From Candidatus Peribacteria bacterium (GTDB lineage Bacteria > Patescibacteria > JAEDAM01 > Absconditabacterales > Absconditicoccaceae): a stretch of 14,086 nucleotides of DNA. A model generated the notes under the pieces. The model was not told the DNA's origin. It did not search any database and saw only the letters and a list, made by a program, of their open reading frames with translations. Both the position numbers and the translations under genes were made by a program. Location of the stretch: NCBI GenBank assembly GCA_031288635.1, contig JAITQZ010000073.1, positions 1-14,086 of the forward strand. Reading direction: 5' to 3'. Numbering within the stretch: position 1 is the stretch's first letter; each line of letters opens with the position of its first letter. Positions 7,849 through 14,051 of the stretch are shown here, one piece after another.

Positions 7849-7897
7849 CTTCTTCCTTGAGAAGAAGCTGGTCATTATTGATTGGCTTTTTTCTTTT
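7849..7897 (+). terminator. Terminator of the large RNA, with a competing upstream hairpin
   Basis: AGCTGGTC (7866-7873) pairs with GATTGGCT (7880-7887) through Watson-Crick and G-U pairs around ATTATT, and the stem can extend by GAAGA with the T-rich 3' side. A long T-tract follows. The bases GAAGAAG (7861-7867) can instead pair perfectly with CTTCTTC (7849-7855) around CTTGA. The two structures exclude each other, as in an attenuator. The nucleotidyltransferase gene starts about 90 bases downstream. Confidence 0.65.
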
Positions 7898-7982
7898 TTT
7901 TTTCATTTTCTCCTTGCAACTGCTCCGCGAAACCCTACCATAACAATATCAAACACCCTTTATCTCTTTACCACCACCCTCA

Positions 7983-8894
7983 ATGCAACAACCTCTCACT
8001 CTCGTCCTCCTCGCAGCCGGAATGGGCAGCAGATATGGTGGACAGCTCAAACAAATGGACGCTTTCGGTCCCAACGGAGAAACTCTTTTGGAATACTCCA
8101 TTTTCGATGCAGTCAAAGCAGGATTTACTAAAGTCATCTTCGTCATCAGAAGAGATTTTGAAACCGCTTTTAGAAATCTGATTGGCAATAAATTCCACTG
8201 AAAAATCGAGGTTGAATACGCTTTTCAAGAACTAACCGACCTACCTCACGGATTTACCCTACCTCCCGAAAGAGAAAAACCTCGAGGAACTGCTCACGCA
8301 GTACTTTGTGCGACCAACTTCATTCAAGAACCTTTCGCCGTCATCAACGCAGACGACTTCTATGGAAAACAGAGTTATCAAGTCCTCGCCTCCTTCTTAC
8401 AAAATCCCGAAAACAACACCAAATGCTGCATCGTCTGATATACCCTATCAGAAGTACTTTCTGACCACGGGACTGTCTCTAGAGGAATTTGTGAAGTAGA
8501 CATAAGTAGACATTTAATGAAGGTTGTCGAAAACAAAAAAATCTATAAAGCAAACGACAAAATCCTCTCTGAACAACCAGATGGAGGAGCGAAAGAACTT
8601 GCTCCAGATGCACTTTGCTCTATGAATATGATGGGATTTACCCCAAAAATCATTCCGTTTTATGAGCAATACTTCCGTGATTTCTTAAAAGAGCATCTCC
8701 ACGACCTCAAAGCAGAATTCTATATGCCCGAAGTCATTTCTCGTCGAATGCAAGACGAAGGTGGAAGTGTTGTAGTGCTTCCAACGACTTCCAAACGATT
8801 CGGTGTCACCTACCAAGCAGACAAAGAAGCCACAAAAGAAAACATCAAAAAGCTCATTGCAGCAGGGGAATATCCTGAAAATCTATGGGAGTAA
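7983..8894 (+). CDS. Sugar-phosphate nucleotidyltransferase (NDP-sugar pyrophosphorylase family)
   Basis: The product transfers a nucleotide from an NTP to a sugar phosphate to make an activated sugar for envelope or polysaccharide synthesis. Two TGA codons (Gly73 and Gly152) join three fragments into 303 residues. The NTP-binding signature LAAGMGSRYGGQLKQ is at 10-24, the metal-binding INADDFYG at 121-128, VGYTLSEVLSDHGTVSRGIC at 151-170, and SMNMMGFTP at 213-221. The protein ends with the family tail LIAAGEYPENLW. This matches the roughly 300-residue GalU-like nucleotidyltransferases common in Firmicutes and Bacteroidetes rather than classical GalU. The substrate cannot be told from sequence. 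The ATG at 7983 has a C-rich leader with TACCATAACA 36-45 bases upstream, a string also found before dnaB. Expression may depend on its own promoter or on readthrough from the RNA terminator. Confidence 0.92.
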
Positions 8895-9052
8895 TTCCTC
8901 TTCCTCAAAAAAAACACCTCATCAACCGAAAAAAAGCAGACTAATAATCACCAACCAAACATCTTTTTTTTGTTGTAAGAGAAAGTAGAAACTTTGTGAA
9001 AAACTTGTGAAAAGAAATGTTAAAAAAGCTAGGTAAAAACTGGAATTTTCTC

Positions 9053-9080
9053 TTGTATTTTGTTTTAATTTTTTTATACT
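9053..9080 (+). promoter_or_regulatory. Promoter of the EamA-like gene
   Basis: TTGTAT (9053-9058), a 16-base T-rich spacer, and TATACT (9075-9080). The predicted start is near 9087, giving a leader of about 33 bases to the ATG at 9120. The layout matches the promoter at 5962-5989. Confidence 0.5.
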
Positions 9081-9119
9081 GAGTTACATCAGCCATTTTT
9101 TAGATAACAGCTACACAAA

Positions 9120-10052
9120 ATGCTTCGGCTTATTCTCATTCCACCTATTCTTTTCAACGTCTCAGGACTAATTGATGTCTATCTGACGAAACTTTTTGGG
9201 AAACAGCAAAAAAGTTGAGTGCTAGAAAGTAGCACAGGAACACTAATGATTATAGGAGAAATTATGGCGGTAATTGTTGCAATAGTGCTTTTTTGTATCT
9301 ATGGAATGCAGGTATTCACTATCGGGACGAAGGAAATTCTCAGTATTTTAATTGGTGGAATTTTTATAGGGATTGCCGTACGACCGTACTTGGTAGCATT
9401 AAAAGGAGAAAGAGTAGAGAACATCATTCCACTCTTACAAACTATTCCTTTATTCTGCTATGTATTTGCCAATTTGCTATTAGGAGAAGTGATGTCGGTG
9501 TGGAGCATTGTTTTGATGATAGCAACTGTAGGAGTAACGATATTATTCAACCGAAATTTCCAGACGAAAACCTTCAATCGAAAAGCCGTTTTTTTAATGT
9601 TGTTAAGTGCATTGTTATACGGATTATCTTTTGTGAGTTTTAAGTTTTGAGGAGAGAATGTAGAAAACATCCGAATCTCATATTTTTGGGAACATATCGG
9701 AATTGCTAGTGTGGCAGTGATTTTTTTCTTACAAAAGAATATCAGAACAACTACATTTCGTTATTTCAAAACTTCAGGCGTCAAACTCTCTCTTCTCAAC
9801 GTAGGGAATGAAATGTTTTACTTAATAGGAACAGTAATTATCAACTTTCTATCCCTCTCTTTCAATGTTGCTTATATTGATACTCTGAGCAACGGCTTAC
9901 AACCAATCCTTGCCTTTTTGATGGTTTTTCTCGCCTATAAACTGTTACCGCATATCTATACTTGGGAATACCACAAGAAAGAATTAGTACGAAAATTGAC
10001 GTTCTGTATTCTAATTTTTGTATTGTTATTCCTCTTTTATCGTATGACATAA
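9120..10052 (+). CDS. EamA/DMT-superfamily-like transporter
   Basis: The 310-residue polytopic membrane protein has two TGA glycines (33 and 177). About ten hydrophobic segments fall in two halves, the usual layout of drug/metabolite transporters. ALKGERVENIIPLLQTIPLF (93-112) followed by LLLGE (119-123) resembles the EamA pattern of a helix before the L-x-GE turn. The second half has the corresponding IDTLSNGLQPILAFLMVFLA (253-272). The ATG at 9120 is the first after an in-frame TAA at 9105. Codon use leans more to A/T-ending codons than in dnaB. The substrate is unknown. dnaB starts 37 bases downstream but has its own promoter-like sequence. Confidence 0.75.
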
Positions 10053-10054
10053 TT

Positions 10055-10083
10055 CTGACTTTTTAACCCCCTTACCATAACAT
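10055..10083 (+). promoter_or_regulatory. dnaB promoter, possibly giving a leaderless mRNA
   Basis: CTGACT (10055-10060) and TAACAT (10078-10083) are 17 bases apart. The -10 ends six bases before the ATG at 10090, so transcription would start at or next to the start codon. The bases TTTTTAACCC...ATTACAATG are shared with the ftsZ leader (390-419). Confidence 0.45.
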
Positions 10084-10089
10084 ATTACA

Positions 10090-11442
10090 ATGCCTACTGA
10101 CTACAATCTCCCACCTCACAATGTTGAAGCCGAAAAAGGACTCATTTCTGGAGCACTTATGGACAACGAAACCATGTGGATTTTTGAAGGTGATGGAATT
10201 ACCCACAAAGATTTCTACCAAAAGGAACATAGCTTTATCTACGAAGCAATCCACCAACTGCGAAGCGACCATAAAACCATTGACGTCATCACCCTTTCCG
10301 ACCAATTAGCCAAGAATGGAAGCCTAGAAACCGTCGGCGGCATTGACTACCTCTACGAACTCTCTGGGTTCCTCATTTCCACCGCTCCGTGCGTAGAATA
10401 CAGCAAAATCGTGAAAGAGAAATCCCTCTTGAGACAAGTCCTAAAAGTCTGCCAGCAGGTTTCCGGAGACGCGTATGAACAAAAAGATACCGTGCAGATT
10501 TTTGACTCTATTGAAAAAAGAATTTTCGAGCTCACACAAAGCCAAATCGGTGAAGGAATTCAGAGTTTAGATGAGATTTTGAAAGGGAGAGTTGAAGAAT
10601 ATATGGAAATTGTCGACAATCCGGAAGCAGTCAACGCAAAAAAAGTGAATTCCGGCTACAAAAGAATTGACGATATGCTCGCAGGCTTCAAACCGGGGGA
10701 ACTCATCATCCTCGCAGCCAGACCTTCAATGGGAAAAACTGCTTTTGCACTCAATCTTCTTACAAACATAGCTTTACAACAAAAAAAATCTGTCGTAATG
10801 CTCTCGCTCGAGATGTCTTCTGAAAGTATCGTAGACAGAATTATGTCCGAAGTCTCCAAAGTCCCTATGCACAAAATCACCAAAGGAGACCTCACCAACG
10901 AAGACTTCGCACAAATGGGAGAAGCGATGGAACACTTAGGAGGCTCAAAAATCTATATTGACGATAAAGGAGGGCTCACCGTCCCTGTTCTCAAATCCAA
11001 ACTCAGAAAGCTGAAAATCGAAAAAAAGGGATTGGACTTGGTCATCATCGACTACCTCCAATTAATGAACGCTACCTATTCCATCGGAAACAGAGTACAA
11101 GAAATCTCAGAAATCTCTCGCGGACTCAAAGAACTCTCCAAAGAGCTTGAAGTTCCTATCTTGGCATTGAGTCAGCTTTCTCGTGCCGTTGAACAAAGAG
11201 TAGACAAAAAACCACAGCTTTCCGACCTCCGTGAATCGGGAGCAATTGAGCAAGATGCCGACGCAGTATTGATGTTGCATAGAGAAGACTATTATGACCC
11301 AGATACCGACAAAAAAGGAGCCACCGATGTGTGTATCAGAAAAAATAGAAACGGAGCCGTAGGGGAGGTCGAACTCCACTTTGAAAAAGAAATTATGAAA
11401 TTCACGGAAAGAGAAGGAAAACAAGGAGACAGAACATATTAA
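10090..11442 (+). CDS. dnaB: Replicative DNA helicase DnaB
   Basis: DnaB is the hexameric 5'-3' helicase that unwinds DNA at the replication fork and recruits primase. The 450-residue product is full length. The N-terminal domain starts PPHNVEAEKGLISGAL (8-23). In the RecA-like core, Walker A is RPSMGKTA (211-218), Walker B lies in VIIDYLQLM (318-326), the H4 motif is SQLSRAVEQR (361-370), and SDLRESGAIEQDADAV (378-393) and the arginine-finger region RKNRNG (417-422) follow. No intein is present. No TGA codon is used. The C-terminus (REGKQGDRTY) is short, as is usual. Gene order (membrane protein, then dnaB) gives no operon information. Confidence 0.97.
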   Translation: MPTDYNLPPHNVEAEKGLISGALMDNETMWIFEGDGITHKDFYQKEHSFIYEAIHQLRSDHKTIDVITLSDQLAKNGSLETVGGIDYLYELSGFLISTAPCVEYSKIVKEKSLLRQVLKVCQQVSGDAYEQKDTVQIFDSIEKRIFELTQSQIGEGIQSLDEILKGRVEEYMEIVDNPEAVNAKKVNSGYKRIDDMLAGFKPGELIILAARPSMGKTAFALNLLTNIALQQKKSVVMLSLEMSSESIVDRIMSEVSKVPMHKITKGDLTNEDFAQMGEAMEHLGGSKIYIDDKGGLTVPVLKSKLRKLKIEKKGLDLVIIDYLQLMNATYSIGNRVQEISEISRGLKELSKELEVPILALSQLSRAVEQRVDKKPQLSDLRESGAIEQDADAVLMLHREDYYDPDTDKKGATDVCIRKNRNGAVGEVELHFEKEIMKFTEREGKQGDRTY

Positions 11443-11447
11443 ATAAC

Positions 11448-11476
11448 AAAAAAAGGCAGCTTGAATGCAAACCGCC
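11448..11476 (-). terminator. Minus-strand rho-independent terminator
   Basis: Read on the minus strand, GGCGGTTTG (11476-11468) pairs with CAAGCTGCC (11463-11455) through nine pairs, two of them G-U, around CATT, and seven T follow (11454-11448). It lies 20 bases after the stop of the minus-strand frame at 11497-11727. It also ends within six bases of the dnaB stop, so the two transcripts converge here. Confidence 0.7.
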
Positions 11477-11496
11477 TACTAGACCGCCAGCAACCC

Positions 11497-11727
11497 TTAT
11501 CAATACGGGTTATAAAGATAAGTAATCCCTCACTCATCTGTATATCCCACAAAGACCAAAAATAATTCAAAAGGCGATCTAGTGTTTTGTAATGTAAACT
11601 TCCCATTGGGTAATGTTCCATTTACCATAGAAGTTGTCCCTGCATACAGACCACATACCCCTACAAATTCCTTCAGAAAACCGAAAGAATCAAAGCTCCC
11701 TTGAGCAATAATCTTTTTTATTTCTTT
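11497..11727 (-). pseudogene. Minus-strand gene remnant or very small gene
   Basis: With TGA as Gly, an open frame runs from just after a stop at 11728-11730 down to TAA at 11497-11499 and encodes about 76 residues. The only ATG in it is at 11626-11628 and would give 43 residues. The peptide is protein-like (GSFDSFGFLKEFVGVCGLY, later SPFELFLVFVGYTDEGG, ending YNPYG). A good terminator follows at once, which suggests the true 3' end of a gene that lost its 5' part. An overlapping minus-strand frame (11439-11621, 60 residues) reads through the terminator and is less likely. No family is recognised. The rest of the 456-base gap between dnaB and the next gene holds only the two terminator-like structures and a promoter. 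Confidence 0.3.
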
Positions 11728-11782
11728 TTATTTTGTACCACCACTATAGCCGTATAAAATCAAATTGCAAGAAAAATCTAAA

Positions 11783-11816
11783 AAAAACCTCTAACCTCCG
11801 TTTATCACAGGTTTTT
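11783..11816. terminator. Symmetric terminator-like hairpin
   Basis: AAAAACCT (11783-11790) pairs with AGGTTTTT (11809-11816). It has T-runs on both strands, longer on the minus strand (eight T). A second, overlapping pairing (ACCT at 11794-11797 with AGGT) is possible. It would insulate the promoter at 11836 from upstream transcription. Confidence 0.4.
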
Positions 11817-11835
11817 ATAATTCCTGAAAATTGAC

Positions 11836-11864
11836 TTGACTTTAGATATATATATCCGTATAAT
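11836..11864 (+). promoter_or_regulatory. Near-consensus sigma70-type promoter
   Basis: TTGACT (11836-11841), exactly 17 bases, then TATAAT (11859-11864). The spacer contains an alternating TATATATAT tract. A second TTGACT overlaps at 11831. The predicted start near 11871 leaves a 28-base A/T-rich leader before the ATG at 11899, with no Shine-Dalgarno sequence. It is the strongest promoter match in the window. Confidence 0.8.
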
Positions 11865-11898
11865 AGATAAAAAAATAACTAATTAAATTAACAAAATT

Positions 11899-12459
11899 AT
11901 GAATGTAAAAAGTAAAGAAGCCCTCTGGAAAGAGGCAGAAAAAGAGAGAAGGGAAAAGTACAACGATAATGTTTTTGGTTACTTCTGGATAGTAATAATA
12001 AGTGCACCTACACTATTATATGTTTGTGTACTTTGTGAACCAAACCTAAATCATAGTATTGTTGTAGGGGCAATCATTATAATTGTTATAATTGTTGCTG
12101 TAATACTTGAAATTTATCTTTTCCACTGTCTTGTCCGCTGGGTGGTTTTTCTAACCAAAAAGAAGACAAAAAAAATGGTACTCAAGATTTACAACAGTAG
12201 AATTACAAGACTTGAAAGCGAATTGAAAGAACTCCCCAAAGAAATGTTGGAGGAGTACAAAAAATTGTCTTCTGCTCTTGTTCAAAAGAGATTCACAATT
12301 GTAGACAGAAAAGAGTTAAAGCTTACTCGTCTTGTCTCTCTATTAAAAAAAGATCAGAAAACATTATCCCAAAATTTAGACAGTCTTGAAGAGAAGTTTG
12401 AGAAAAAAAGACAAGAAATTGAGGATGGAATAAAGCATTACCAACAAATAATGCAATAA
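11899..12459 (+). CDS. Small membrane protein with a coiled-coil tail, unknown function
   Basis: The 186-residue protein has a charged N-terminus (KEALWKEAEKERREKYND, 5-22), two transmembrane segments (about 26-46 and 54-78, the second very rich in Ile and Val), and a long hydrophilic helical region (about 85-186) with heptad-like Leu/Lys/Glu spacing that suggests a coiled coil (RLESELKELPKEMLEEY). No signal peptide or catalytic motif is visible, and no family is recognised. It uses no TGA codon and has its own strong promoter and terminator, so it is probably a well-expressed single-gene unit. The short positively charged loop after the second segment suggests that the coiled coil is cytoplasmic. 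Confidence 0.75.
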   Translation: MNVKSKEALWKEAEKERREKYNDNVFGYFWIVIISAPTLLYVCVLCEPNLNHSIVVGAIIIIVIIVAVILEIYLFHCLVRWVVFLTKKKTKKMVLKIYNSRITRLESELKELPKEMLEEYKKLSSALVQKRFTIVDRKELKLTRLVSLLKKDQKTLSQNLDSLEEKFEKKRQEIEDGIKHYQQIMQ

Positions 12460-12476
12460 AGAATCCATCCGCTTCC

Positions 12477-12505
12477 AAAAGGTGTGCCATATTGACACAT
12501 CTTTT
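12477..12505. terminator. Bidirectional terminator between convergent genes
   Basis: AAAAGGTGTG (12477-12486) pairs over ten positions, one of them G-U, with CACATCTTTT (12496-12505) around a nine-base loop. It lies between the + strand coiled-coil gene (stop 12459) and the minus-strand engB (stop 12507), and has a U-run on both strands. Confidence 0.65.
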
Positions 12506-12506
12506 A

Positions 12507-13187
12507 TTATGCAATAATTCCCTCAATATACCTCAACAACTCATCTCTCCCTTTTCACGAAACATTAGAAATCTGAAAAAAATCGGGGAGGGGAGTCTTC
12601 ATTTTCTTCACCGCCTGCTGAAACTCTTTCAAATTTTTACTCCTTTCTTTCTGAGTCCCTTTATCCATCTTCGTAAAGACCAAAGCAAAATCCACCTGTT
12701 CTTCCACGAGACTTGCTATCATTTCCAAATCAATCTTCTGCGGTGGAATACTTCCATCTATCAACAAAAACAGCTTCTTCAAAGTCTTCCTCTGCTTCAA
12801 AAAGTGTTGCGTCATATCCAGCCAGTTTTTTTTCTCCTTATCCGAGGCCTTCGCATATCCATATCACGGTAAATCAACTATTTGCCACACCCCCTTTCAT
12901 ACTGTGCCCCATCCCGCAATACTGCGGGACGGGGAAGGGGGGCAGGGGAGATTTTGTTTTCAAGAAGCTTTCTCTTTCATATACTCAACTTCAAAAAAAT
13001 TAAAAAGTCTGGTTTTTCCTGGAGTAACAGAGGTTTTCGCAAGATTGTTTCTTTGCGTCAACACATTGATAAGTGATGATTTCCCTACATTCGACCTACC
13101 AAAAAATGCAAATTCAGGATAAAGAGGGGAGGGACATTGCTGCAGACTCGCAGCACTTTTTATAAATTGAGCTGAAGTAATACGCAT
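12507..13187 (-). CDS. engB: Ribosome biogenesis GTPase EngB (YihA/YsxC) with an in-frame insertion
   Basis: EngB is a small GTPase needed for large ribosomal subunit assembly. Reading four TGA codons as Gly joins the frame into 226 residues. G1 is GRSNVGKS (30-37), G2 lies in SVTPGKT (53-59), G3 is DLPGYG (105-110, with Gly108 a TGA codon), G4 is TKMD (172-175), and G5 lies near SNVSGKG (207-213). In typical EngB, the strand NFFEV (63-67) is followed after only a few residues by the strand leading to DLPGYG. Here about 30 residues intervene (about 71-100), rich in Pro, Ser and Gly ([15 protein letters not shown]), encoded by the GC-rich palindromic repeat at 12906-12956. The insertion lies between two strands, at a surface turn next to switch II. 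The ATG at 13187 begins [12 protein letters not shown], the normal family start. The rest of the protein is intact, so it is likely functional. Confidence 0.93.
12906..12956. repeat. GC-rich palindromic repeat inside engB
   Basis: CCCCATCCCGCA and TGCGGGACGGGG form a long imperfect palindrome (12907-12934), followed by a G-rich tail ending GATTTT. Core and tail match the copy at 2781-2821. Because engB is on the minus strand, this copy is translated in the opposite orientation from the methylase copy, yet neither reading has a TAA or TAG. Confidence 0.85.
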
Positions 13188-13215
13188 TAGAAAAGAGGAA
13201 GTTAAATAGAATAGT

Positions 13216-13243
13216 ATTTTATCTATTCATTTAATTATTGCAA
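13216..13243 (-). promoter_or_regulatory. engB promoter overlapping an inverted repeat
   Basis: On the minus strand, TTGCAA (13243-13238) and TAAAAT (13221-13216) are separated by 16 bases, giving a predicted start near 13209, about 22 bases before the ATG. A 12-bp inverted repeat with one bulge (TTAAAT/GAATAG with CTATTC/ATTTAA, 13202-13234) covers the -10 and the start site. It could be an operator or an RNA hairpin. Confidence 0.5.
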
Positions 13244-13275
13244 GATAAGATAGAAAGGAGGGGAAAACAACTACC

Positions 13276-13746
13276 TTATTTCTTCTTTATCTCACATACC
13301 AATAATTTTTTATACATATGCCAATTACTCCATATCAATAACATCAATGCAACAATCTTTAACTCTAATCCGCTCCAAGGAAGCCCAGAAAGCAGACTTC
13401 CCACCCCAAGAAAAGAAGCCAAACTAATACTACAACTTGGACATCCTGTAAGAAAGGCACCAAATATTCCCCCCAATCGACCTTGAGTTTGCAGAGCCTT
13501 TTTGCCACTTTTCATAAGTTTAATTTTATACATTTGCCCCGCTAAAAAAACTCCAAAAAGCAAAGCAAGTACAAAATTGAGAAATATCTCACTATACGTA
13601 ATAAATGTTCAAAGATTTGCTAGAGAAAAACGATACTTAAAAAAGGCGAAACTAATGCACATAAATAAGAAAGCTGAAAGTAATGCATAAATTCGGGACT
13701 CCCAGCGAGAAAAAACTAATTTCAGATGTCTACAAACCATTTTCAT
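13276..13746 (-). CDS. CPR-type membrane protein with a CPSC motif
   Basis: One TGA glycine (residue 46) extends the frame to 156 residues from ATG 13744-13746 (MKMVCRHLKLVFSRWESR). There are about four hydrophobic segments (about 20-36, 51-70, 92-121 and 129-145). GAFLTGCPSCSISLASFLG (96-114) with GLPWSGLELKIVALMLL (121-137) resembles a conserved but uncharacterised membrane protein seen across CPR genomes; I recall the type but cannot name a family. The two cysteines in CPSC could be redox-active or bind metal; this is inference. The start overlaps the end of the upstream frame by 17 bases, suggesting coupled translation. engB follows after an 88-base gap with its own promoter. Confidence 0.75.
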
Positions 13747-13981
13747 ACCTTCTAAAAAAAGGGATAAAAAGCAATCCCTCGAGCACTATATTTCTCCTGA
13801 TGTATCTCAGAAAACAAACAATGGTAAGCGAAACGGCGAGAAAGAGATTCTCGTGGGATTTCACATACCGCGATACACTTTGAAAAAGCATATTGTTTTC
13901 TGTGAGATACAAAAGCATCAGATAACTGATACGGAAAAAGAAAGCAAAATCAAGATGATTTTGTAATCGGTTAATTAACAT
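13730..13981 (-). CDS. Small membrane protein, unknown function
   Basis: The 83-codon frame runs from ATG 13979-13981 to TAG 13730-13732 and uses no TGA. It has two hydrophobic stretches (about 12-26, FAFFFRISYLMLLYL, and about 46-62, NLFLAVSLTIVCFLRYI) with basic residues between and after them. It overlaps the next minus-strand gene by 17 bases, the kind of coupling seen in real operons, which is the main reason to accept it. No homologue is recognised. It might instead be the N-terminal part of one protein split by a frameshift from the downstream frame. Confidence 0.55.
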   Translation of the reverse strand: MLINRLQNHLDFAFFFRISYLMLLYLTENNMLFQSVSRYVKSHENLFLAVSLTIVCFLRYIRRNIVLEGLLFIPFFRRYENGL

Positions 13982-13987
13982 TTAAAA

Positions 13988-14051
13988 TGCACACTCAAAT
14001 GATTATAGATTAGATACTTTAACTTCTAATCAAATCAACAATGAGTGTGCA
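13988..14051. repeat. 10-bp inverted repeat spanning a divergent intergenic region
   Basis: TGCACACTCA (13988-13997) and TGAGTGTGCA (14042-14051) are perfect inverted copies 44 bases apart. The left arm lies just upstream of the minus-strand gene starting at 13981, and the right arm covers the start of the + strand gene at 14041. Such symmetry between divergent genes could serve as paired operator sites or a leader hairpin. Confidence 0.5.

Larger units (their letters stand above)
5996..7892 (+). ncRNA. Candidate 1.9-kb structured RNA with three diverged internal units
   Basis: No frame on either strand stays open beyond about 100 codons here; TAA and TAG are frequent in all frames, so the UGA reassignment does not rescue a gene. 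The stretch has its own promoter, a 5' stem at the predicted start, and a U-tract terminator at the end. Three units (from about 6085, 6818 and 7322) share motifs in the same order: GGAAG...GGTCTTT followed by a small hairpin, later GAACT...TCAAA..TAG, and finally a two-part hairpin around AGG-TTAG/TTCG-CCT. Hairpin arms change between units while pairing is kept, as expected for RNA structure. Other stems are also visible, for example GCAAGTG/CGCTTGC (6494-6514, extended by AAAT/ATTT) and TTAGAG/CTCTAA (7221-7249). It is not rRNA, tmRNA or RNase P RNA by their conserved sequences. Large ornate RNAs such as OLE, GOLLD and ROOL are the nearest concept, but I see no match. A decayed triplicated mobile element is the main alternative. 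Confidence 0.6.

Noticed and set aside
8895..9052. Possible terminator after the nucleotidyltransferase gene
   Set aside because: There is a T8 run near 8965 but no convincing stem before it.
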